The notes beneath the pieces are model-generated. The model worked only from the letters and a program-made list of their open reading frames with translations, made no database searches and was not told the origin of the DNA. A stretch of DNA of 56,144 bases. Origin: Marinobacter sp. ELB17. Lineage in GTDB: Bacteria; Pseudomonadota; Gammaproteobacteria; Pseudomonadales; Oleiphilaceae. The stretch lies in the NCBI RefSeq assembly GCF_000169375.1, contig NZ_AAXY01000027.1, positions 1 to 56,144 of the forward strand. Reading direction: 5' to 3'. Below are positions 37,891-47,377 of this stretch, in pieces. Every line of letters starts with the position of its first letter. The first letter of the stretch is position 1. The position numbers and the translations under genes are program-made.

Positions 37891-39180
37891 TCAGGCACGA
37901 TTGTGAACGTGTATCAGGAACTCCGTTCCCTTATTGTCTGACCGTGCGATCTCCAGATCCCAGCCCAGTCGTTCACAAACCAACCGCACGATCAGCAACC
38001 CAAAGGTGGTGTTACTGAACTCTCCGGCCGTTGAAGTAATGGCACTGGGCGCTCCGATAGCGCTCAAGTGCTCCGTTATTTTACTAGGAAGCCCGGGACC
38101 GAAGTCTCGCACCGAGATTCTGTTTTCGATCATACGAACCTCCACCCCGGCATGAGTGTGCCTTAGCGCATTCTGCAACAGGTTGCGGAGCACCATTCGC
38201 ACCAGAGCGGGATGGGTTTTGACTCTCAGCTCAAGGTTATTGTTGTAGACAGTGATTCGCCCGGCGTGAGCCGGATTTCCATGCTCCAGGTCATCAATGG
38301 TGTTTTGAACGATGTCTTGTAGCACAATGGTTCTTGCGTCACCTTCGGGCGCCTCACTGCGCGCAAGTTCAAGCAGTACGTCGGTATCGTCGCGCATGGT
38401 TTGCATGGCTCGACGAATACGGGAGAGGGTTTTCTGATCGGGCGCCGACAAGCTTTGGCGTTGTTCCAGTACATTCAAGGCGCCACTCATCACGGCCAGA
38501 GGCGTACGAAGTTCATGGCTGGCCAGCTTAACAAACGATTTTTCCCGCTCGATATGATGTTCAAGCGCAGATAGAAAACGATTAAACGCCTCGGCAATAT
38601 CGCAAAACTCCTGATCACGGTAATCCGTGGCGATTTGCTCCATCGAGGATCCGGGCACTGTGTTCAGTACTTCGTGGGTTAACTTTCTGAAAGGACGTAC
38701 CAGGTACTGCGCTCCTGTGCGAGCAACGAAAAAGCCGATAAGGAGCATTAAACCCGCCACACCCACCAGGACGAGCAGAACCAAACTCTCACGATTCTCC
38801 ATGATGGTGATGTCTTTGGCCAGAAAGAGCTTGCCAGAAGGCGCTTCAAGCTGCCGGCCGTAAATCAGAAGCGTTGTCTGCCCTACTTCGATTTCCTGGG
38901 AAAACGGCAAGGAAAGGCTCCGAAAATATTCTGGCATCACTGCGTCTTCCTGGCCTTCTGGTAGAAAAACGGCCACAAGCTGCGCCGTTTTAATGGTCTG
39001 AAAACGCCCTTGCTGAAGTTGCTCCGTGAAATACTCGGCTTCAGCCTTGAGCTCCAAACCCAGAATGGTGTCCTCAACGTCATTAACAAACAGTTCGACA
39101 ATAAACATCGATGTCGCTGTGGTGGCGGCAATCAGAAAAAAAAGTGTTCGCGCCAGGCGTGCGGTCAAAGATGACTTCAT
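37891..39180 (-). CDS. Two-component sensor histidine kinase
   Basis: 429 residues. Two transmembrane helices (TLFFLIAATTATSMFIVELF and LVLLVLVGVAGLMLLIGFFV) flank a periplasmic sensor of about 110 residues, followed by a HAMP-like linker. HisKA has the H-box KLASHELRTPLAVMSGALN; the ATPase domain has the N-box region VLRNLLQNALRHT, the G1 box RDFGPGLP, and TTFGLLIVRLVCERLGWDLE. Overlaps the response-regulator gene by 4 nt. Last gene of the gtrA-gtrB-arnT-like operon, so it probably responds to envelope stress or cations. Confidence 0.93.
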   Translation of the reverse strand: MKSSLTARLARTLFFLIAATTATSMFIVELFVNDVEDTILGLELKAEAEYFTEQLQQGRFQTIKTAQLVAVFLPEGQEDAVMPEYFRSLSLPFSQEIEVGQTTLLIYGRQLEAPSGKLFLAKDITIMENRESLVLLVLVGVAGLMLLIGFFVARTGAQYLVRPFRKLTHEVLNTVPGSSMEQIATDYRDQEFCDIAEAFNRFLSALEHHIEREKSFVKLASHELRTPLAVMSGALNVLEQRQSLSAPDQKTLSRIRRAMQTMRDDTDVLLELARSEAPEGDARTIVLQDIVQNTIDDLEHGNPAHAGRITVYNNNLELRVKTHPALVRMVLRNLLQNALRHTHAGVEVRMIENRISVRDFGPGLPSKITEHLSAIGAPSAITSTAGEFSNTTFGLLIVRLVCERLGWDLEIARSDNKGTEFLIHVHNRA

Positions 39181-39956
39181 TGCGGCTCAGGGTTCTCTGT
39201 TGGCGGGGCTTCCAGGCTGTATCCGCGGCCATGGATTGTTTTTACGAGCCCATTGCCCAAGCCAACTTGCAAGGATTTTCGAAGCGTATAGATGTGGGTG
39301 CGAAGACTGTTGCCTTCGGTTTCTCCATGATGAGCGCCCCATACGGCATCCGTTAGCGCCTCGTGGCTAAGAAAGCTCGGATAGGCTCGCACCAGCAATT
39401 CAAACAGGCGAGCCGGCGTGCCGGACAAAGTTGTTTTCGATCCACGTAGCGCCACTTCCAGCGTACCCGGGTCAAACCGAATATTGCCGGCCGCCAGAAC
39501 CGGTCTTTGAGGCGAATGGCGCCGATGCAAAGCCTCAATCCTTAATTGCAGTTCACGCAGTTCAAACGGCTTCACCAGATAATCATCTGCACCGCAATTA
39601 AACCCCTTCTCCTTGTCGGCCATTGCACTCAATGCCGTCATCAGAATAACGGGGGTCTGACATTGCAGGTCTTGACGAATACGCCGACAAATATCATAAC
39701 CATTGACACCAGGTAACATCAGATCGAGCACAATCACGTCATAGCTTTGTGTCGCCAGAAGATGCAAAGCCGTTAAACCGTCCGAGGCAAAGTCGAGACT
39801 GTAGCGGTCTTCACCCAGAAACTCGAACAGGTTTTCTGCCAGATCGACCTGGTCTTCAATAATCAGCAGCCTGAGAGGAGACTGAACAGGCGCTTTCCGC
39901 GAAACGTGGCTAGAACTTTGGCCGGAATCTTGAAGAGAAGCTTGATTAGATGTCAT
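39177..39956 (-). CDS. OmpR/PhoB-family response regulator
   Basis: 259 residues. Receiver domain with LRLLIIEDQVDLAENLFEFL, phospho-acceptor in DVIVLDLMLPGVNGYDICRR, and DDYLVKPFELREL. Winged-helix DNA-binding domain with FELLVRAYPSFLSHEALTDA and SLRTHIYTLRKSL...IHGRGYSL. ATG 39956 is chosen because it overlaps the previous gene's end by 11 nt and removes an unrelated N-terminal stretch. A ~30-residue Ser/Gln-rich leader precedes the receiver. Partner of the adjacent kinase. Confidence 0.93.
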   Translation of the reverse strand: MTSNQASLQDSGQSSSHVSRKAPVQSPLRLLIIEDQVDLAENLFEFLGEDRYSLDFASDGLTALHLLATQSYDVIVLDLMLPGVNGYDICRRIRQDLQCQTPVILMTALSAMADKEKGFNCGADDYLVKPFELRELQLRIEALHRRHSPQRPVLAAGNIRFDPGTLEVALRGSKTTLSGTPARLFELLVRAYPSFLSHEALTDAVWGAHHGETEGNSLRTHIYTLRKSLQVGLGNGLVKTIHGRGYSLEAPPTENPEPQ

Positions 39957-41445
39957 TCGAGCGAACCCCCTTGGTGTCAGACACCGATTGCTGATCGCGG
40001 CGAAATCCATCAATGACCAGCAATTGATAGCGCTTATTTTCCATAACTTTCCGGGCGGACGGTGATAAACCGGCGACTTTTTCGCGCGACCATTTTTTGG
40101 GTACCGCCACATACAGGTGCTCAAATGCGTCAACGTGGGGGAAATTGTCTAAACCGCTCCTGGTGACTTCCAAAGCCGTTCCACCTGAGTAAAATCTGGC
40201 TGAAAATGGCAGATCGTCCAGATAGATCAACGGGCTGTCATCGGCTTCCCTGATCTGCTGATAATAACTTACCAGTTCCTTCTCTGTTTTGAGCGGCGTC
40301 CAGCCCAAGACGGCGACACACACAAATCCGGTCAGTAAGACAGGCACAAACGCGACCAAGCCACCACGCACAGAAGACAACCAGAAAGGCTTACATTCTG
40401 ACACCCAGCGGCCGATCAAAATGGCGGTAAACGGCAGTGAAGGCAGTATATACGTCCACAGTGTATTACCTGCAAGCGTGAAAAACAGCATCGGTGCCAG
40501 TGCGCTTACCAGCAAAAAGCTAACGCCCGGACTCGATATCGTGCGGCTTACAATACCGTGTCTTTTGCCCCTGAACCACGCCAGTGCCAGGCTCAACAAT
40601 GCGACTATGCCCCAGGGGAACGAGGCCCACAACCAGAACATCCAGATCATGCCTTTTGGCTGGTCATGGGCGCTGCCATAAAGATCACCCGCCCACCCCG
40701 GATCCAGAAACCGACGAATATGCTCCCCAATGATAAAGTAATCCAGAAATCCGGGCGTCTTTAACTCTGCCAGTATGTACCACGGACAGACCAGCACGGC
40801 TGTCATCAGTGTTCCTCGCAACCAGGGCAGTCGCCTCAGATTGTTGCCGGCTTCCCGCCATGAGAGCATTAACCACAGCACGATGGGAATTCCGACCAGC
40901 ACCAGCGCCAAAGGCCCCTTGGATAGCAGCCCGATCACCAAGCCAATAAAGAAAAGCCAGCGCCACCGACCGCCTTCCCCCATCATCACCAAACAGAAAC
41001 TGACCAAAGTGAGGGTTGTGCCCAGAGCCAGAAAGGCGTCCGTCATCACCGCGCCGGCGCTGATATACGTCAGGGCCATGGTGGCGAAGACCAGGCTGCT
41101 CCATCGAGCCACATGAACACTCCAAAGTTGCCGCGCCAGTCGCCAGACCAGCCAGACCATGGCAAGCGTTGCCAGCCAGGAGGGAAAACGCAGCGTAAAC
41201 TCCGACACGCCAAACACCTTGATGGCCGCCGCCTGGGCCCAAAATGATAAAGGCGGCTTACCCCAAAAAGGAACACCGGGCTCGAACCAGGGTGTAATCC
41301 AGTCTCCGGTTTCGGCCATCAGGCGGGCAATCTCCGCGTAACGGGGCTCTGTGGTGTCAGCAAAGGGAAACAGCGCCATGCCGATGAAGCGACTGACCAT
41401 TATTGCAGCCAGTATCAGCAACCAAGCATTAAACCGCTTTGACAT
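39946..41445 (-). CDS. ArnT/PMT-like membrane glycosyltransferase (GT39/GT83 type)
   Basis: 499 residues, many transmembrane helices. The first periplasmic loop carries FADTTEPRYAEIARLMAETG with the D-xx-E-PRY motif of ArnT-like transferases and GKPPLSFWAQAAAIKVFGVS. These enzymes move a sugar from an undecaprenyl-phosphate carrier to lipid A or another acceptor on the periplasmic side. Overlaps the GtrB-like gene by 17 nt. Context (GtrA flippase, GtrB transferase, two-component system) points to regulated lipid A or O-antigen decoration. Confidence 0.88.
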   Translation of the reverse strand: MSKRFNAWLLILAAIMVSRFIGMALFPFADTTEPRYAEIARLMAETGDWITPWFEPGVPFWGKPPLSFWAQAAAIKVFGVSEFTLRFPSWLATLAMVWLVWRLARQLWSVHVARWSSLVFATMALTYISAGAVMTDAFLALGTTLTLVSFCLVMMGEGGRWRWLFFIGLVIGLLSKGPLALVLVGIPIVLWLMLSWREAGNNLRRLPWLRGTLMTAVLVCPWYILAELKTPGFLDYFIIGEHIRRFLDPGWAGDLYGSAHDQPKGMIWMFWLWASFPWGIVALLSLALAWFRGKRHGIVSRTISSPGVSFLLVSALAPMLFFTLAGNTLWTYILPSLPFTAILIGRWVSECKPFWLSSVRGGLVAFVPVLLTGFVCVAVLGWTPLKTEKELVSYYQQIREADDSPLIYLDDLPFSARFYSGGTALEVTRSGLDNFPHVDAFEHLYVAVPKKWSREKVAGLSPSARKVMENKRYQLLVIDGFRRDQQSVSDTKGVRSNDI

Positions 41446-42469
41446 GACGCGTCTCCGTCATTTTTTGGTTAGCCTGTTGGCGCAGACCATCCTGACTTTC
41501 GAAGACTTCCTCTGTCAGGTAAACCGGCCGCTGCTTCGATTCCATATAGGTCTTGCCAACGTATTCACCCACGATGCCTACACTCATCAGCTGAATGCCC
41601 CCCAAAAAGCTGATGATGGCCACAAGCGAGGGATAACCGCTGGTTGCATCGCCCAGCATGATGGCCTTCACCACAATCCACAGTCCGAAGACCGCGCCCA
41701 TACTGGCGGCAATGAGCCCGATCACGGTTGCCCAGCGCAATGGTGAAATAGAAAACGAGGTCAGCCCTTCGAGAGCCAGGCCTACCAGCCCGGGGTAATC
41801 CCATTTCGTTTCCCCGGCGACTCGCGGTTCACGGTCGTACTGGATGACCTGAGTTGGCATGCCAATCCAGGCAAACAAACCTTTCATATACCGATTGCGC
41901 TCCTTCAGCCCCAACAGAGCATTAACGGCTTTGCGGCTCATCAACCGGAAATCGCCGGTATCCACCGGAATATTCGTCCGACTGGTTCGGTTCAGCAAAC
42001 GGTAAAACAGATGTGCGCTCCAGCGTTTGAACGCAGTTTCGCCCGCCCGTGAACGACGCTGCATCAGAACAACGTCAACACCAGATTGCCAGCATTCGAC
42101 CATAGCCGGAATCTGCTCGGGCGGATCTTGCAGATCAGCGTCCAGCACGATCACCGCATCGCCCCTGGCGTGTTCCAGCCCCGCCGTCATTGCAGCTTCT
42201 TTGCCAAAATTACGGCTTAGTTTGATCAAACGGACGCCCGGCGTTCGGTCGATAACATTGCGAATGTACTGGGCACTGCTATCGTCACTGCCATCATCAA
42301 CCAGCACGACTTCCCAGCGCAGATTCAGTTTGGCAAGCACGGGTAAAACCCGGTCGAAGAATAGTGGCAGCATCGGGCGCTCGTTGAAGAGCGGCACCAC
42401 CAGTGATAGTAGCTGCTTATTAAACGGACCATCAAACGGCAAAACGGGAAAGTTAACGGGTTTGTTCAT
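41429..42469 (-). CDS. GT2 family glycosyltransferase, GtrB/ArnC-like
   Basis: 346 residues. Cytosolic GT-A domain with SLVVPLFNERPMLPLFFDRV, DDGSDDSSAQYI, DADLQDPPEQIPAMV and VDTGDFRLMSRKAVNALLGL. Two C-terminal membrane helices follow (WATVIGLIAASMGAVFGLWI and LVAIISFLGGIQLMSVGIVG) with GEYVGKTYMESKQRPVY. Transfers a sugar from a nucleotide donor to undecaprenyl phosphate, feeding the ArnT-like enzyme. Overlaps the GtrA-like gene by 17 nt. Confidence 0.93.
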   Translation of the reverse strand: MNKPVNFPVLPFDGPFNKQLLSLVVPLFNERPMLPLFFDRVLPVLAKLNLRWEVVLVDDGSDDSSAQYIRNVIDRTPGVRLIKLSRNFGKEAAMTAGLEHARGDAVIVLDADLQDPPEQIPAMVECWQSGVDVVLMQRRSRAGETAFKRWSAHLFYRLLNRTSRTNIPVDTGDFRLMSRKAVNALLGLKERNRYMKGLFAWIGMPTQVIQYDREPRVAGETKWDYPGLVGLALEGLTSFSISPLRWATVIGLIAASMGAVFGLWIVVKAIMLGDATSGYPSLVAIISFLGGIQLMSVGIVGEYVGKTYMESKQRPVYLTEEVFESQDGLRQQANQKMTETRHVKAV

Positions 42470-42842
42470 GGAAAACCAGCCTTTGGTAGACGATGTAATT
42501 CAGTGCAGCAACAAGAGCTGTCGTCACGACTTGTGACAGCGGTACAGAAAGTGTCAGAACGTTATTGAGCAGGGAGAAAAAGGCGAGATTGCACAGCCAG
42601 GCGACAAAGCAGGAGCCGATATAGCGCCAGAGCGTGACCCTGTGGGGCCCGGCATTACGGAATGCCAGACGCCGCTGGAGGCCATAATTCAGTGCAGCGC
42701 CAGACATGCTTCCACTTGCGGTTGCTAGAGTTGGCTCAAGCCCGGCGCCGATCAGCGCTGCCATCACAAGCCAATGAAACAGCGTGGCAAGGCCACCAGC
42801 AGCCATAAACCCTTGCAATTGAAGCGGTAAGAATTGTTTCAT
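42453..42842 (-). CDS. GtrA-like membrane flippase
   Basis: 129 residues with four predicted membrane helices: GFMAAGGLATLFHWLVMAAL, SGAALNYGLQRRLAF, YIGSCFVAWLCNLAFFSLLN and VVTTALVAALNYIVYQRLVF. GtrA proteins are proposed to flip lipid-linked sugars across the inner membrane. The start is uncertain: ATG 42842 fits the family length; ATG 42920 would add 26 residues. Neither has a clear ribosome-binding site. First gene of the envelope-sugar operon. Confidence 0.85.
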   Translation of the reverse strand: MKQFLPLQLQGFMAAGGLATLFHWLVMAALIGAGLEPTLATASGSMSGAALNYGLQRRLAFRNAGPHRVTLWRYIGSCFVAWLCNLAFFSLLNNVLTLSVPLSQVVTTALVAALNYIVYQRLVFHEQTR

Positions 42843-43011
42843 TATAAAAATAACCACCACATTGACGACTGAAAAAGTGGGCCTGACATTGAAAGCGTAC
42901 GATAGCCCATCCCATGTCATGGCTTTGTGGAAGTTTCATCAGGAAAATGTCAAAAATTGACAGATTGCGGTCTATCTCAGAAGATTTTTTAAGCTGAATT
43001 CCCTCACCAAA

Positions 43012-44130
43012 CTACTTCATTAGTCGGCGAAACCCGCCCGAAATCAGCACATTGACCTCGTTAAGAATTTTTGGTGCAGCCAGTCCGCCGGGAGTGGCCA
43101 GATAAATCGGGCTCCACTCCGGATCAAATTTCTCTTTAAAGGCCCTGAGCCCCTCGAAGTTGTAGAAATGTTCGCCGTGCTCATAGACAAAGCCGCCAAT
43201 GCGGTTCCAAATGGGTGCCAGCTGGCGGTTTTCTATGCCTGAAAAGGGTGCTGCGCCCAGTGAGAACCATCGATAATCCTGGGCTGCACCCCAGAGCATG
43301 AGCTCCGCAAGCAGCGCATCCATCGCGAACCCGGGACCGCCCGGACGATGGCGCATAAGATCGAATGACAATTCATGCACGTTAGCGCCCTTGAAGAGAT
43401 TAGCGAAAGCGGCAATTTGGCCCGTATTACTGCGCAAGACGGCCACGTCGAAATTGGCGATATAGCCTTCTTCGAAGGCTCCAAGCGAAAACCCCTTCTC
43501 CTCTCCCTGCTTACTTTTGAGCCATGCATTTGAAATCGATCGCAGCTCCGCCATTGATGAAGCGAGCCTGGCCGCAGGAACCACCTCAAACACATAACCG
43601 TCGCGCTCGGAACGGTTGCGCGCCTGGCGTAGAGCTTTCCTATTTGAACCGTCGAGTGTGAAGCTACGAAGGTCGACCCGCGCTACCTCTCCGATCTTGA
43701 GGATCGACAGGCCAAGATCGAGAAAAACCGCCATGTAGGTCAGCGATACGGCATAGAAGGCGCATCGTTTTCCCTGTCGGTCGCCCATTTCACGGAATTG
43801 CCAGATAAGTTTCTTGGCCACTATCGCATCACCTATTGGGTCGCCCTTTGCAATTAGCGAACGGCCGGTGTCGGCATAAGCGATGAAAGCGCTCTGGTCA
43901 TCGGCAACAAGAAATGACTTGTCCCCCGTCAGCGCAATGCTCGCCTCAGTGTTTTCGCTGGCCGCAACGAGCCTGCGCACCGTATCGGGAACCGGCTCCA
44001 ATCGTTTGCGGCTGGCCTTGCCGATCATTAGTGAATTGAACGTGATCACAGCCAGAGTAATCGCACTCGCAAGGCTGGCCCGCAAGAATCTTGACGCGTC
44101 CCCGTGCCACGTAAAATCCCACCAGAGCAC
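43012..44130 (-). pseudogene. mprF-like gene, C-terminal (lysyltransferase, DUF2156) part of a split gene
   Basis: 372 codons. Starts in the last membrane helix region (FLRASLASAITLAVITFNSL), then the aminoacyl-phosphatidylglycerol synthase domain: FLVADDQSAFIAYADTGRSL, SNRKALRQARNRSERDGYVF, SFDLMRHRPGGPGFAMDALL and YNFEGLRAFKEKFDPEWSPI. In intact MprF this domain is fused to a flippase domain. Here it is in a different frame from the N-terminal half at 44046-44927, and about 200 residues in between are missing. The catalytic part may still be made alone, but I treat it as a broken gene. Style is alphaproteobacterial (impression). Confidence 0.75.
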
Positions 44131-44927
44131 ATTGCGATAAGGTAAATGGGAATAGGCAAAAAGCCCAACGCGACCGCACCAAAGAAAATCGTCACGAAAT
44201 AAGGCAGGTTCTGCACTAAGTCCGCAGGCATCAGGACGTAAAGCACCATCGCAGCACTGGTCAGATCGAGCAGCCCTGCGCCCGTCAGCGCCGTGCCGAT
44301 TTTTGCGCCCGGAAGGGGAATTCCAAAACCTCCAGCCTTCAAATTTCGCTTGCCCGTTGCCAGCCAGAACAGATAAGCAGCCAGCCCGCCCAGAATGGCA
44401 AGACCAGCGCCAGTTTCAAACGCTGGTGTTATTGGCAAGATCGCGCTCAAACCCGATGGGTGAAATACCAGCAGACCGCCAAACACCAACGCCAGCCCCG
44501 AACAAAAGCCAGTCCGGGATATAGCGATGACCCCGGTGACCGATGCCAGGTCGAGGCCGAACGACGAATAAACACGGTAGCGGACGGCTGTGCCCGTCAG
44601 GTAAGAGACGCCTAACAATCCGGATATGGCATAGCCTGCCGCTCCAGCCAATGCGGCAATGCGAAAAGGCACCTTTGATGGCGCGACCAAGTTAACGGCA
44701 AGGGCGTCATAGAAAGAGATTCCAACAAAACTGAGCGCTGCGAAAGCGAGGGCTTTGAGCAATAAAACGGGAGACGCCGCTACAAGATCGGCTTTCACGT
44801 CGTTCCATGTTACGTGGGACGCAAAACGGTGAAGGGCAAAAACGACCATCACCGCAATAACAAGTGGAACGGCAATCCTGACTGCAGGATGTTTGATGAT
44901 CCGCAGCCATCTTCCCTGAGGCATCAT
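44046..44927 (-). pseudogene. mprF-like gene, N-terminal (flippase) part of a split gene
   Basis: 293 codons. Membrane domain of the lysylphosphatidylglycerol synthetase/flippase family: IRIAVPLVIAVMVVFALHRF-like first helix (residues about 15-35), LLKALAFAALSFVGISFYDA, AALAGAAGYAISGLLGVSYL, YRVYSSFGLDLASVTGVIAI and FVTIFFGAVALGFLPIP, after which the family similarity is lost and the frame runs into non-homologous residues. ATG 44927 overlaps the stop of the VIT1 gene by 4 nt. Overlaps the C-terminal part in another frame, showing a deletion plus frameshift. Confidence 0.75.
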
Positions 44928-45613
44928 GCAACCACACCGAATATTCGACCTACGCCAGCTGTAAGTGCCATTGCCAGTGCACCCCAAAATGTGACCCTGA
45001 TTGCGCCAATAGCAATTGACGCCCCACCCGCACGCGCAGCCATTCCGCCTAGAAGAGCGAGGAAAATCAAAGAAGATGCTGCAACAACAGAAATAAGCTG
45101 GCTACCGGGTACAATCCACGCCGCCGCTAATGGAAGTGCGGCACCCACGGTAAAAGTGCCTGCGGAAGAGAACGCTGCCTGAACAGGTTGGGCGCGGGCG
45201 CTTTCCGAGATACCGATCTCATCCCTGGCATGCGCACCCAGTGCATCGTAAGCCATCAGCTGCTTAGCAACTTGGTTCGCTAGAGCCGACTCAAGCCCTC
45301 TGCGTTCGTATATTAAAGCAAGCTCCTCTGTTTCAGATTCAAAATCTTGTTCCAACGATTTTTTCTCAATAGCCAGGTCGGCTTTTTCAGTGTCAGACTG
45401 AGAGCTGACGGACACGTACTCACCCGCAGCCATAGACATAGCGCCTGCGACTAGGCCGGCAAGTCCTGCTAGCAGAATACCTTCATGAGCGCTGCTGGCC
45501 GCAGCAACACCAATAATAAGGCTCGCTGTAGACACTATTCCGTCGTTCGCACCCAGGACTGCAGCGCGTAGCCAACCGACGCGATGTGATCGATGGTTTT
45601 CAATATGGCTCAT
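44924..45613 (-). CDS. VIT1/CCC1-family iron/manganese transporter
   Basis: 229 residues. N-terminal RVGWLRAAVLGANDGIVSTA and the charged helix pair AMSMAAGEYVSVSSQSDTEK are hallmarks of VIT proteins, which move Fe2+ or Mn2+ out of the cytosol. A long hydrophilic helix (IEKKSLEQDFESETEELALI), the cytosolic metal-binding part, is followed by three membrane helices. ATG 45613 chosen over upstream TTG/GTG codons; no clear ribosome-binding site. Coupled by overlap to mprF. Iron export agrees with the Fe-related genes around. Confidence 0.9.
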   Translation of the reverse strand: MSHIENHRSHRVGWLRAAVLGANDGIVSTASLIIGVAAASSAHEGILLAGLAGLVAGAMSMAAGEYVSVSSQSDTEKADLAIEKKSLEQDFESETEELALIYERRGLESALANQVAKQLMAYDALGAHARDEIGISESARAQPVQAAFSSAGTFTVGAALPLAAAWIVPGSQLISVVAASSLIFLALLGGMAARAGGASIAIGAIRVTFWGALAMALTAGVGRIFGVVA

Positions 45614-45689
45614 AGGCTTCACCAATCACTCAGGTTGTAGAGAACGACGCTGCAGAAAACGCCTTTAAAGAGAATAGTCCGCAGCAGGC

Positions 45690-46028
45690 TCAATTCTTGA
45701 TGGTCAATTCATTATTGATGGTGTGGGCGCCGTCCGCCCCCCGCGCCAGCTTTATAACAGCATCGATTTGCGTCTGCGTGTCAACGACACCCACCAGGCG
45801 CACATCACCCTTCCGCGTGGTCACGCTAATGTCAAAGCCATTAATAGCAATATCACCATCAAGCGCTATCTTGACATTTTTCGTCACGTCGGCATCCGCT
45901 ACGTTGACGGCGTTCGAGATATTCTGCTGTATACCTTCGAAGTTTCCAGGGGGCTTGTTGCAAGCCGTCAACAGCAAAAGGCTGAACAAGGCGATGCTAA
46001 AAAACTGTGTTCCACGATAGTGACTCAT
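45690..46028 (-). CDS. BON-domain lipoprotein (OsmY-like)
   Basis: 112 residues. Signal peptide with lipobox (IALFSLLLLTAC, Cys23), then one BON domain: VTKNVKIALDGDIAINGFDI, KGDVRLVGVVDTQTQIDAVI and GADGAHTINNELTI. BON domains bind membrane lipids and are often induced by osmotic or envelope stress. It stands 77 bp upstream of the VIT1 gene on the same strand and may share a transcript. The 134 bp to the reductase gene contain nothing I can identify. Confidence 0.88.
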   Translation of the reverse strand: MSHYRGTQFFSIALFSLLLLTACNKPPGNFEGIQQNISNAVNVADADVTKNVKIALDGDIAINGFDISVTTRKGDVRLVGVVDTQTQIDAVIKLARGADGAHTINNELTIKN

Positions 46029-46162
46029 CTTAGTCTACTCATTGATGGCAGGGTTTTCGCCAATTTATAATTTGTCAGACTGCGCCTACACGCGACGCCG
46101 GCCTGTGCGTTGCCAAACACCAGCGGCCCTCCAATGACCGAGGCTGAAAGACGAGCCTTATT

Positions 46163-47283
46163 TCAGCGAAACTCAAAAATTTCCTGATGAAAGCGCAGTG
46201 ACACAGACTGTTGCTTAAGTTCGCTTCGCAGCGCCTTTGCCAGGCCTTGCGGCCCGCAAAACCAGACGTCCACCTTGGAGCCATGGATGTGCAGTTGGTT
46301 CGCGGTCAATCGCTGCCACTGCAGGCTGTCGTAGAGGTGAAGTGAAATGTCCGGAAGTTGCTCTGTCAGTTGTTGCAGACGAATCACCATTGGGTCATTC
46401 ACGGCTCCGGCGGTGCAGTAGTGGAGTGTCACGGCTGGATGTCTTTTTTCGTTATTGATCAGGCGGTTGTCCAGTGCTGCCAGAAACGGTGTGATGCCGA
46501 TGCCGCCCGCCACCCAAATCTGCTGGGCGCTTTTTCTGCCGCTGTCGAGATTAAAACGCCCATAAGGGCCTTCGAGCGTCACCGCCTGGCCACTGTGCAG
46601 CTGCTGCGGAATTTTGCGGGTGTAGTCTCCTAACGCCTTGATCTGAAAGCTGAGCTGACCGGTGGCATTGTCAGCACAAGACAGGCTGAAAGGATGTGCC
46701 CCTTCGACCCGGTCGAATGTCACCAGGGCGAATTGCCCGGCGCGATGCCCGGACCACCGCTTGCCTATGTCACAGACAACTTCCGTGATGTTCGCTGAGG
46801 TCTGCTTGACCGCCTGAACCAGCCCCTCGTAGCGGCGACTCCTGCCGATTTTTCCAGTCAGTGATTGCAGGCTCGCGGTGGCACCACCGACTATTAACAG
46901 CGCCATCAGCCAGCCGGTGGGTTGTTGCCACCACAGCAGCGGAGCCAACAATAGTGCATGGGCGGCCAGTGCAAGATAAATCAGTGGCATCACCCGGTGC
47001 AGGTAACGCCAGTAACCGTAGGGCACCCGGCGAATCAGGGTAATAACAACCAGAAACACCAGCAGATACAGGCCGGGTTCGCCCAGATCTTCAGCGCCAT
47101 CCTGGAGACTGTCCAGCAAGCCCGAAAAGTGTGCTTCTTTCAAACTTCGATCCGAGCCAAACAGGGCTTCAAGGGCATCATTCGCCATTTCGATCAGCCA
47201 GTGCGCCAGGGCAAAACTGACGGCCATAATGCCGGTCCATTTATGCAACTGATACATTCTGTCCAGACCACCCAACGGGGATT
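46163..47283 (-). pseudogene. Ferric reductase-like flavocytochrome, C-terminal part (gene split by IS21)
   Basis: From the insertion point the frame reads GGLDRMYQLHKWTGIMAVSF and continues through heme-type membrane helices with histidines (ALAHWLIEMAND, YLHRVMPLIYLALAAHALLL). It then has an FAD/NAD(P)H ferredoxin-reductase domain: HPFSLSC, GPYGRFNL, WVAGGIGITPFLAAL and VWFCGPQGLAKALRSELK. The first 58 codons lie beyond the IS element at 49697-49868. Removing the IS and one target copy restores ...RPGWLESPLGGLDRMYQ... in frame. The family reduces Fe(III) or feeds electrons to membrane enzymes. Disrupted recently, since no other damage is visible. Confidence 0.85.
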
Positions 47284-47377
47284 TGTTCGGCGACAATTAG
47301 GATGACCGGTTAACGACAATTATCTTGGCCGGTTGGGTGTAACAATCGGTACTTTGTTTTCCACTGTGGAGCACAAG

